Positions 6,750 to 10,712 of a DNA stretch of 10,712 nt are shown here, piece by piece. This DNA is from Coleofasciculus sp. S288. GTDB taxonomy: Bacteria > Cyanobacteriota > Cyanobacteriia > Cyanobacteriales > Coleofasciculaceae. Below the pieces are notes generated by a model. The model saw nothing but the letters and a program-made list of their open reading frames with translations. It was not told the DNA's origin and did not search any database. The translations under genes were made by a program, and so were the position numbers. Location: contig JAIUYC010000046.1 in assembly GCA_020216575.1 (NCBI GenBank), positions 1 to 10,712 on the forward strand. Reading direction: 5' to 3'. Position 1 is the first letter of the stretch. Each line of letters begins with the position of its first letter.

Positions 6750-6769
6750 ATATTGACGATGTTCGATAT
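6750..6769. promoter_or_regulatory. Third ArsR-type operator, upstream of arsM
   Basis: ATATTGACGATGTTCGATAT matches the arsR-promoter sites, with outer arms ATATTGA and TCGATAT and a 6-bp centre. Its reverse complement shares ATATCGA at one end and TCAATAT at the other with the second arsR operator. It is in the arsR-arsM gap, 20 bp before the arsM start codon. No good -35/-10 pair was found for a separate arsM promoter. Confidence 0.6.
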
Positions 6770-6815
6770 CTGAACCACTATTATTCCCTTTCCCGTCTTC
6801 CTGCTTTATTGAAGA

Positions 6816-7190
6816 TTAAGCGTTCATAATCAAGTGGGCGGCTTTGGGAAGGGCATTCATGCAGTTGGGGTTGATGCTGTAGTAAATGAAAGCACCGTGT
6901 CGCTCTGTTTTGACAAAGCAGGATTCCCGCAGAATTTTCAAGTGGTGAGAAATCGTCGGTTGACCGAGATCGAATTGTTCGACAATGTCGCAGACACAAA
7001 GCGGCCTGTCATTATGGGCAAGCAGATTGAGAATCCGCAGTCGGGTTGGATCGGCTAGGACTTTGAACCAGTCTGCGTATTGTTGAGCCGTTGCCTCGTG
7101 GAGTACAGGTGGAGCGATCGCTCCACAGCAGCCTGGGTTGGCTACTGCATCCGGCTTGGTCTTTTGTTGCTCAACGTCTGTTCTTTGCAT
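6816..7190 (-). CDS. arsR: ArsR/SmtB-family arsenic-responsive repressor
   Basis: A 124-residue winged-helix repressor. DNA is released when As(III) binds cysteines. The core runs from WFKVLADPTRLRILNLL (41-57) through LCVCDIVEQF (64-73), whose C65 and C67 are the classic arsenic-sensing pair of the ELCVCDL motif, to the recognition helix LGQPTISHHLKILRES (75-90) and the wing RHGAFIYYSIN (97-107). Extra cysteines at 21-22, 91 and 110 could contribute to metal binding. The ATG at 7190 gives a normal family length; its ribosome site is weak (AAGCAGG). The promoter upstream contains two overlapping palindromic operators, so the gene is probably autorepressed. It heads an arsR-arsM unit. A zinc sensor is less likely given the CVC pair and the neighbour. 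Confidence 0.95.
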   Translation of the reverse strand: MQRTDVEQQKTKPDAVANPGCCGAIAPPVLHEATAQQYADWFKVLADPTRLRILNLLAHNDRPLCVCDIVEQFDLGQPTISHHLKILRESCFVKTERHGAFIYYSINPNCMNALPKAAHLIMNA

Positions 7191-7206
7191 GCCTGCTTTC
7201 GTTGCC

Positions 7207-7219
7207 TACCTAATAGGTA
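7207..7219. repeat. Short palindrome TACCTA-A-TAGGTA at the arsR transcription start region
   Basis: Six-base arms around one base, overlapping the end of the arsR -10 and the predicted +1. It could be a further protein-binding site or the stem of the leader RNA. Confidence 0.35.
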
Positions 7220-7247
7220 ATCTAACAGGCATATTGAAGCTTGTCAA
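7219..7247 (-). promoter_or_regulatory. arsR promoter
   Basis: On the minus strand a perfect TTGACA (7247-7242) is followed after exactly 17 bases by TAGATT (7224-7219), placing transcription start near 7212, about 20 bases before the arsR ATG. The -35 lies inside the operators, so ArsR binding would block RNA polymerase. Confidence 0.7.
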
Positions 7248-7266
7248 TATCGAAGTTTGTCAATAT
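7231..7266. promoter_or_regulatory. Two overlapping ArsR operators
   Basis: Site 1 (7231-7250) is ATATTGAAGCTTGTCAATAT, with perfect arms ATATTGA and TCAATAT around AGCTTG. Site 2 (7247-7266) is ATATCGAAGTTTGTCAATAT. They share four bases and repeat with a 16-bp period. The form TTGA-N6-TCAA is typical of ArsR/SmtB sites; assignment to this ArsR is inferred from position. Confidence 0.72.
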
Positions 7267-7430
7267 AGCTTGGAACTCTTAGGTCAGATTAGAGTCCATG
7301 AGCTGACGCTCACAACAAAAGATGAAAATCTCTCTGTCTCCGTGTCCCCGTGTCCCCGCATCTATTTTCTAGATAGGAGGACTGATTAGCGATCGCTGTT
7401 TGTTGATGCGGCGGAGTGTCAACTCAATAC

Positions 7431-7646
7431 CTACTCTTCCAAAACTTCAACTAAGTCCTCAATCGGCACTTCAAAAGCACGGGCTAACTTCTGGATTGCA
7501 GTAAAGTCAGTCATTGCCATCCCCTCATCGCGTCGAACATAGCTGACGATCGTTCTGTAGTTTACCCCAGAGCGATCGGCAACTTCTTTGAGTGTCCAAC
7601 CCCTTTGATCGGCAAATTCTTTAATCCGTAGCCTGACTAAACCCAT
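7431..7646 (-). CDS. Small Xre-family helix-turn-helix regulator
   Basis: 71 residues, almost entirely one lambda-repressor-like HTH domain: RIKEFADQRGWTLKEVADRS (helices 1-2), GVNYRTIVSYVRRDEG (recognition helix and following turn), then TDFTAIQKLARAFEVPIEDL and the acidic end VEVLEE. ATG at 7646 (MGLVRLRIKEF) was chosen because the domain begins there. An open frame continues to an ATG at 7742, but the extra 32 residues run through a HIP1 pair and the palindrome and have no domain character. No Shine-Dalgarno is seen at 7646. A perfect 20-bp palindrome lies 13 bp upstream and is the obvious candidate operator. The gene is divergent from the 83-residue gene at 7772, whose promoter carries that palindrome, so the protein probably controls both genes. 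Confidence 0.85.
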   Translation of the reverse strand: MGLVRLRIKEFADQRGWTLKEVADRSGVNYRTIVSYVRRDEGMAMTDFTAIQKLARAFEVPIEDLVEVLEE

Positions 7647-7653
7647 TTGGATA

Positions 7654-7682
7654 TTGACAAGGATGCAATTGCATCCTTTAAT
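7654..7682 (+). promoter_or_regulatory. Promoter of the 7772 gene
   Basis: TTGACA (7654-7659), 17 bases, then TTTAAT (7677-7682), one mismatch from the TATAAT consensus. Predicted start is near 7689, leaving a leader of about 83 bases with an inverted HIP1 pair. Confidence 0.65.
7659..7678. promoter_or_regulatory. Perfect 20-bp palindrome, candidate Xre operator
   Basis: AAGGATGCAATTGCATCCTT equals its own reverse complement over all 20 bases. It fills the spacer of the plus-strand promoter and overlaps both hexamers by one or two bases, so a bound dimer would exclude RNA polymerase. It also lies 13 bp upstream of the Xre start codon. Confidence 0.7.
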
Positions 7683-7698
7683 AAAGAGGCATTGAAAA

Positions 7699-7738
7699 GC
7701 GATCGCTCTCTCGTTGTCCAGACTGCAAGAGCGATCGC
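7699..7738. repeat. Inverted pair of HIP1 octamers in the leader of the 7772 gene
   Basis: GCGATCGCTCT (7699-7709) and AGAGCGATCGC (7728-7738) form perfect 11-bp arms around an 18-base loop. In RNA this would be a strong hairpin about 20 bases before the ribosome site. Confidence 0.65.
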
Positions 7739-7771
7739 CCATTACAACCCATAAAATGGGAGGTTTTCCTT

Positions 7772-8023
7772 ATGATACCAACGTCACAATCGAAAGCAAC
7801 GACTCACAGCGAGACTTACAAAAACCAGTTAAACCCGTGGTGCATCGTGCGTTTACTGCCTAATATGCAGCGGCGTATCGTTGCTCGGTGTCGTCGCCGC
7901 AATGATGCTGAGTCTCATCTGCAAGTCTTGCGACGGTTAATCCCAAACGTTCCCTATGAAATTGTTTTTGACGTAGCGCCTGATCAACTAGAACAGACAA
8001 CGCATACTTTAAAACAGGGTTAA
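7772..8023 (+). CDS. Hypothetical 83-residue cyanobacterial protein
   Basis: No known enzyme or binding domain is recognised. After a polar ~20-residue N-terminus comes a dense core: NPWCIVRLLPNMQRRIVARC, then RRRNDAESHLQVLRRLIP, ending in PYEIVFDV and a short polar tail. The core reads as a short beta-alpha-beta-like fold with a basic helix (RRRNDAESHLQVLRR). It is soluble and has no signal peptide. Similar small proteins with a 'PWCIVRLLPN...RRRNDAE.HL..LRRLIP' core are, from memory, common in cyanobacteria. ATG at 7772 has an excellent ribosome site (GGGAGG at 7758-7763, 8-base spacing). Expression is probably governed by the palindrome-bearing promoter at 7654-7682 and the divergent Xre protein. 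The core has one cysteine. Confidence 0.82.
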   Translation: MIPTSQSKATTHSETYKNQLNPWCIVRLLPNMQRRIVARCRRRNDAESHLQVLRRLIPNVPYEIVFDVAPDQLEQTTHTLKQG

Positions 8024-8058
8024 AAACCATAATTGATAGTATTGTGGATTACAGATTC

Positions 8059-8748
8059 CTAGGGTCGATAAGTTTTACCGTCAGGCATTATCGCTCCAGT
8101 GAGATTTGCTCCCCTTAGATCTGCTCCGCTCAAGTTTGCCCCTTGGAGGTTACTTCCTGTTAAGTTAGCTTTATTGAGATTGGCTCTTGTCAAATTAGTT
8201 TGACTGAGGTTGTCTTCAATCAGATTGACTTGGGATAAATCTACCGATAAGAGGTCTAGCAAATCTTGTTTACTGAGCTTTGGTTGACTTTTCCCCAGTA
8301 TCCAGCTTCCCCCAGTTAGATTGGCTTGAATTAGTGCAAGTAGATCTGGTTTACTTAGATTGACTTTGCTCCAGTCTACTCCACTGAAATCAGCTCCACT
8401 CAGGTTGGCTTTACTCAGTTTGACTTCGCTCAAGTTCGCTCCACTGAGTTCTACTCTTGTAAGGTTGGCGTTACTGAGGTCTGCTCCAGTTAAATTTGTT
8501 CCGTGTAGGTTTCCACCGGAAAAGTCTTTCCCGCTTAGATTTTTTTCTGTAGCAGTTTCTCCCTCTCGTTTTATTCCTGCTACTCTATCTCCTTTTTGTC
8601 CGCAGTCTTTATTTACAAGACCGACGCAAGTATCAGCTCTAGCTTGCGCTGGTCGAAACAGTAGTGACCCAGTTACCAGAATTATTATTATCAACATCAG
8701 CAGGAATTTTTTATTTATTTGTACTGGATATAGCCTGACAGCCATCAT
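8059..8748 (-). CDS. Exported pentapeptide-repeat protein
   Basis: 229 residues. A basic N-terminus and the hydrophobic run FLLMLIIIILVTGSLLF (15-31) followed by PAQARAD form a signal peptide, probably cleaved after A38, sending it to the periplasm or thylakoid lumen. The mature part starts with a Cys-containing segment (C41, C49). Pentapeptides of the A(D/N)LxX type run with Leu/Phe/Trp at every fifth position from 71 to 136 and again from 171 to 216, which should give a right-handed four-sided beta helix. Residues 137-170 break the pattern with an insert holding a duplicated motif, LSKPDLLALIQANL (131-144) and LSKQDLLDLLSVDL (158-171). The end GAIMPDGKTYRP is a usual C-terminal cap of cyanobacterial members. 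Two ATGs lie in tandem (8748 and 8745), with GAGG some 8-11 bases upstream. The function is unknown, as for most of the family. It converges with the 7772 gene, with 35 bp between them. Confidence 0.92.
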   Translation of the reverse strand: MMAVRLYPVQINKKFLLMLIIIILVTGSLLFRPAQARADTCVGLVNKDCGQKGDRVAGIKREGETATEKNLSGKDFSGGNLHGTNLTGADLSNANLTRVELSGANLSEVKLSKANLSGADFSGVDWSKVNLSKPDLLALIQANLTGGSWILGKSQPKLSKQDLLDLLSVDLSQVNLIEDNLSQTNLTRANLNKANLTGSNLQGANLSGADLRGANLTGAIMPDGKTYRP

Positions 8749-8758
8749 AATTGAGCCT

Positions 8759-8884
8759 CTATACGTCTATTTTGCCTTTCTCAGGTTTCTTACGAAATGT
8801 AGTTTCAGCATATAAAGACCAATTTTTAATAGCATCAGTGAATTCTCCCAAATCCGAGAGAGCTAAATCAGGACATCCGTGAAT
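8759..8884 (-). pseudogene. Coding-like fragment without a start codon
   Basis: Between TAA (8885-8887) and TAG (8759-8761) the minus strand reads 41 residues of protein-like sequence, starting IHGCPDLALSDLGEFTDAIK and ending RKKPEKGKIDV. No ATG or GTG lies in the frame, and only a TTG at about residue 12 could start it. It ends 10 bp before the pentapeptide gene. It may be the remains of a decayed gene, or chance. The rest of the 8749-9009 gap holds the terminator at 8904-8934. Confidence 0.25.
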
Positions 8885-8903
8885 TTACTGAAACCCTGAA
8901 AAG

Positions 8904-8934
8904 CAAAAACCTCCGGTAAGCTTACCAGAGGGTT
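8904..8934 (-). terminator. Rho-independent terminator of the 9010 gene
   Basis: On the minus strand the palindrome GGTAAGCTTACC (8915-8926) is flanked by pairing CCCTCT and GGAGG arms (one mismatch), and the stem is followed directly by TTTTTGCTTTT. It lies about 75 bp past the stop of the exported hydrophobic protein gene and separates it from the pentapeptide gene. Confidence 0.78.
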
Positions 8935-9009
8935 GTGAAAATTAAGTGGCAGAGGGATATAGGTATTAAATTTAAAAAACACCTGCACCAAGTCTTGCAA
9001 TTGTCAAGA

Positions 9010-9438
9010 TTACTTTGAAGATTGTGCCTGACTCTTTTGATGAGTGTCCCACACTCGGTATACACCATATCCAACCGCTGCTGTTGCAGCTACTGGAACA
9101 ACTATTGGCACTGCTGCTACGACTGCTGGAGTTGCTGCTGTCACAAGTGGGGCTGCTACCGTAGTAGCGATATGACCTGCTGTAGTTATTCCCACACTTA
9201 AACCAGTTGCAGCTGCACCGCTACTACCTCCGGTTGCAGCAAGCGTTACTGCGCTACCACTAATCACTCCTGCACTAAAGGCTGCCATATTGCCACAGTT
9301 AGTCTCACATTTGAAAATGACGACATCTCCTGCTGCTTTAGCTGGAGCGGGGAAACTCAGCAGCGTACTAGTGACTAACAGTACTGTAACTATGCAGGTC
9401 GCAATTAGTTTTTTAGTGTTTTGAAACATACGTTGCAT
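9010..9438 (-). CDS. Exported Ala/Gly-rich hydrophobic protein, unknown function
   Basis: 142 residues from ATG at 9438 (MQRMFQNTKK). Residues 10-35 (KLIATCIVTVLLVTSTLLSF, then PAPAKA) form a typical signal peptide, cleaved before AGD. The mature chain opens with VVIFKCETNCGN, two cysteines (C44, C48) that could form a small loop. It continues with about 75 residues of nearly uninterrupted Ala, Gly, Val, Thr and Ser (52-127), with glycines spaced as in glycine-zipper membrane-inserting segments. It ends in a basic, polar tail (RVWDTHQKSQAQSSK). The frame extends upstream to 9516, but those 26 residues are polar and would spoil the signal peptide; GAGAAAG 5-12 bases before 9438 supports the later start. 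No family is recognised. It could be a surface or membrane-associated protein; a membrane-active peptide precursor is possible but unproven. A good terminator follows at 8904-8934. Confidence 0.72.
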   Translation of the reverse strand: MQRMFQNTKKLIATCIVTVLLVTSTLLSFPAPAKAAGDVVIFKCETNCGNMAAFSAGVISGSAVTLAATGGSSGAAATGLSVGITTAGHIATTVAAPLVTAATPAVVAAVPIVVPVAATAAVGYGVYRVWDTHQKSQAQSSK

Positions 9439-9739
9439 TTGGCTTTCTCTCACAAACGGGTATCTACAGTTCACATTTTCAATATGACTGTCCGATGTTT
9501 GCGATCTCGTTTGCACTCTCGTTTATTCTGTATGAGATAACAGTTGACATATTTGCAGGTAGGTCAGCGTTGCGAGTCCAGATGTAACTTGTGATCGATT
9601 TCATTACAAATGCGGTATTCATTAGTCCGCGCAGGCAGACTTAGTTTATATAGCCCCAGAATTCTATTCTGAGGGCTTAGTGCAAGTGCGATCGCAAATT
9701 TTGAGACTGAAAACCAAGGAATGGGATAAGCCAGTTTAT
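9439..9739. other. Intergenic region
   Basis: 301 bp between the exported protein and the toxin gene. It holds a bulged hairpin at 9652-9677 and a HIP1 octamer at 9688-9695. TTGACA occurs at 9543-9548 on the plus strand but has no -10 partner. No convincing promoter or small gene is seen. Confidence 0.6.
9652..9677. terminator. Hairpin downstream of the toxin gene, possible terminator
   Basis: AGCCCC/AGAAT pairs with ATTCT/GAGGGCT around a 3-base TCT loop, with one small internal bulge. It lies 63 bp past the toxin stop. Neither side has a U tract, so termination is uncertain. Confidence 0.4.
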
Positions 9740-10060
9740 TCAAAGGCTGACAACTGTAGATTGACCTTGTGTAATTGTAGGCAGGATAGGCAAAATCTGA
9801 GGGGCAAGTGGCTTGAGATCGGCTAATTGGTTGGACGGTGCCTGTAAGATGAGTACTGCAATATTGAATTGTGGCAGGTTTTGCTGAAATGACAGATTGC
9901 GATCAACGGTGATAAAGACATCAAACTCAGCTTCTGCAAGCGCGAGGAGTTCTCCGTTTTTTGTCCCTGCCCATCCCATTTGGGGAACCGTCCTCACATC
10001 ATAGCCGCTAAGCTCCCTTCCCAATCTACGATCAATACACTCATCTAACAGTAGCTTCAT
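9740..10060 (-). CDS. DUF5615 PIN-like toxin (VapC-like)
   Basis: 106 residues of the DUF5615/PIN-like family, relatives of Mut7-C and VapC-type ribonucleases that are found as toxins next to DUF433 proteins. The N-terminal MKLLLDECIDRRLGREL has the first acidic residues (D6, E7). A mid-domain NGELL supplies E37, and FDVFITVDRNLSFQQN carries D53 with R54, the family's signature. D6, E37 and D53 fit a PIN-like metal site, so the protein looks intact. The start ATG at 10060 is one base after the TAG of the DUF433 gene, which indicates translational coupling. The RNA target is unknown. The remaining C-terminal half (IAVLILQAP onwards) is short, as is normal for the family. Confidence 0.88.
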   Translation of the reverse strand: MKLLLDECIDRRLGRELSGYDVRTVPQMGWAGTKNGELLALAEAEFDVFITVDRNLSFQQNLPQFNIAVLILQAPSNQLADLKPLAPQILPILPTITQGQSTVVSL

Positions 10061-10061
10061 G

Positions 10062-10280
10062 CTATGCCACCATGTTGATGAGGCGTTTTTCGGCTTCTTC
10101 TAGCAACCCTATAACCTGCTCTTGGGTAACAGTCGGAAACCCTTCTAAAAAATCATAAATCGACTCTCCAGCTTTCAGGTAATCCAAAAACGTCTGTATG
10201 GGAACTCTAGTACCTGCAAAAACTGGAGTACCACCCATTACATCAGGAGATGAGTTCAGAATTTCGCTGAGCGCAAGCAT
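10062..10280 (-). CDS. DUF433 family antitoxin
   Basis: A 72-residue DUF433 protein, a small winged or homeodomain-like helix-turn-helix family that pairs with DUF5615 toxins. The signature PDVMGGTPVFAGTRVPIQTF spans residues 12-31, followed by LDYLKAGESIYDFLEGFPTV and the helix TQEQVIGLLEEAEKR. The length is typical. ATG at 10280 matches the usual family start. No Shine-Dalgarno precedes it; instead there is GACTGACTGACT directly before the ATG. It should neutralise the downstream toxin and probably represses the shared promoter, though no clear operator or -35/-10 pair was identified. The 10281-10426 gap upstream has an inverted pair TCATTCA (10333-10339) and TGAATGA (10361-10367). Confidence 0.9.
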   Translation of the reverse strand: MLALSEILNSSPDVMGGTPVFAGTRVPIQTFLDYLKAGESIYDFLEGFPTVTQEQVIGLLEEAEKRLINMVA

Positions 10281-10426
10281 AGTCAGTCAGTCTATCTCAG
10301 ATTGAACACTCAAGGTTACCCAAGATCCTAGATCATTCATCTGCCTTCTTCACTGGATCGTGAATGACAAGCTTTATATTGATACAGCCTGACGGCTTCC
10401 TGAACAAAGTGTTCTTGCAGACAAAA

Positions 10427-10712
10427 AAATCATTCAGGAGTCTTTGAGGCTCACCGACGCAGTTTTAATACTCATTCACGAGTCAAAAAGACTCACTGAC
10501 GAGGTTTTGATACTCATTCACGAGTCAAAAAGACTCACTGACGAGGTTCTGATACTCATTCACGAGTCAAAAAGACTCAGCAACGGGCATGATGCTACTC
10601 ATTCACGAGTCAAAAAGACTCACTAACGAGACTCTGATACTCATTCACGAGTCAAAAAGACTCACTAACGAGACTCTGATACTCATTCACGAGTCAAAAA
10701 GACTCGCTAACG
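10427..10712 (+). repeat. Tandem array of 42-bp units, continuing past window end
   Basis: Six copies of a 26-bp core start at 10469, 10511, 10553, 10596, 10638 and 10680, so the period is 42, 42, 43, 42 and 42 bp. The core is TACTCATTCACGAG followed by TCAAAAAGACTC and does not vary in any copy. The 16-17 bp between cores does vary (ACTGACGAGGTTTTGA, ACTGACGAGGTTCTGA, AGCAACGGGCATGATGC, ACTAACGAGACTCTGA twice). A degenerate copy occupies about 10427-10468. Each unit holds nested inverted repeats: ACTC-N6-GAGT and GAGTC-AAAAA-GACTC. 42 bp is four helical turns. It is longer than the 37-bp LTRR repeats known from Anabaena and is not a CRISPR. The last copy is cut by the window edge. Confidence 0.93.

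Noticed and set aside
7272..7312. Hairpins GGAACTCT/AGAGTCC and TGAGC/GCTCA as the Xre terminator
   Set aside because: The stems are short or bulged, lie over 100 bp from the Xre stop and lack a U tract in that direction; too weak to annotate.
7138..7389. Plus-strand frame across the arsR promoter
   Set aside because: It is antisense to the arsR start and runs through the operators; no domain and no ribosome site.
7647..7742. N-terminal extension of the Xre regulator to an ATG at 7742
   Set aside because: The 32 extra residues are read through two HIP1 octamers and the palindrome and have no domain character; the HTH fold begins at the ATG at 7646.
8360..8815. 151-residue open frame on the plus strand
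   Set aside because: It is the antisense of the 15-base pentapeptide repeats and gives a low-complexity Leu/Ser/Pro pattern with no family features.
9439..9516. Upstream start of the exported hydrophobic protein at 9516
   Set aside because: It would put 26 polar residues before the signal peptide; the ATG at 9438 gives a standard export signal and has a better ribosome site.
9543..9548. TTGACA as a plus-strand promoter
   Set aside because: No -10-like hexamer occurs 15-19 bp downstream and no plus-strand gene follows.
10427..10712. Repeat array as a CRISPR
   Set aside because: The intervals between cores are only 16-17 bp and similar to each other, the period is almost constant, and no cas gene is near. 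It is a tandem repeat.

Overview
The window looks like a stretch of cyanobacterial chromosome. At least eleven copies of the octamer GCGATCGC (HIP1, the hallmark cyanobacterial palindrome) are scattered through it. There are also heptanucleotide tandem repeats of the STRR kind, a cyanobacterial-type membrane-anchored Ser/Thr kinase and a 42-bp tandem array. These features fit a filamentous or large-genome cyanobacterium better than a streamlined picocyanobacterium. No rRNA, tRNA, transposase or CRISPR was seen. It reads as an accessory patchwork of short transcription units.

Region 1 (1-1770, + strand): the C-terminal part of a DNA cytosine-5 methyltransferase (target recognition region plus motifs IX and X, cut by the window edge), then a PD-(D/E)XK exonuclease-like protein with MGME1/RecB motifs, then two heptamer arrays. 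Region 2 (1771-4050, + strand): a Ser/Thr protein kinase with a C-terminal membrane segment, followed by an MtfA-type (M90) zinc peptidase with an N-terminal anchor. Region 3 (4050-4636): mostly non-coding, with two doubtful small reading frames and several inverted repeats.

Region 4 (4637-7270, - strand): an arsenic unit, arsR then arsM, followed by a stand-alone T4-Rnl1-like RNA ligase/nucleotidyltransferase. The arsR promoter (TTGACA-N17-TAGATT) is covered by two overlapping operators of the form ATATYGA-N6-TCRATAT. A third copy sits just upstream of arsM, so both genes are probably repressed by ArsR and released by arsenite; ArsM would then methylate the arsenic. The ligase has its own strong ribosome site and a helically phased direct repeat upstream, and is separated from arsM by a long hairpin, so it is probably not an arsenic gene.

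Region 5 (7430-8025): a small Xre-type DNA-binding protein (- strand) divergent from an 83-residue conserved-looking protein (+ strand). A perfect 20-bp palindrome lies in the shared region, overlapping the -35/-10 interval of a near-consensus promoter for the + gene. Region 6 (8059-9740, - strand): an exported pentapeptide-repeat protein and an exported Ala/Gly-rich hydrophobic protein, separated by a rho-independent terminator.

Region 7 (9740-10712): a DUF433 antitoxin / DUF5615 PIN-like toxin pair (- strand, one base between the genes), then a tandem array of 42-bp units with an invariant 26-bp core that runs off the window end. The items most worth a second look are the orphan RNA ligase, the 42-bp array, the palindrome-in-promoter switch and the three-site ArsR regulon.
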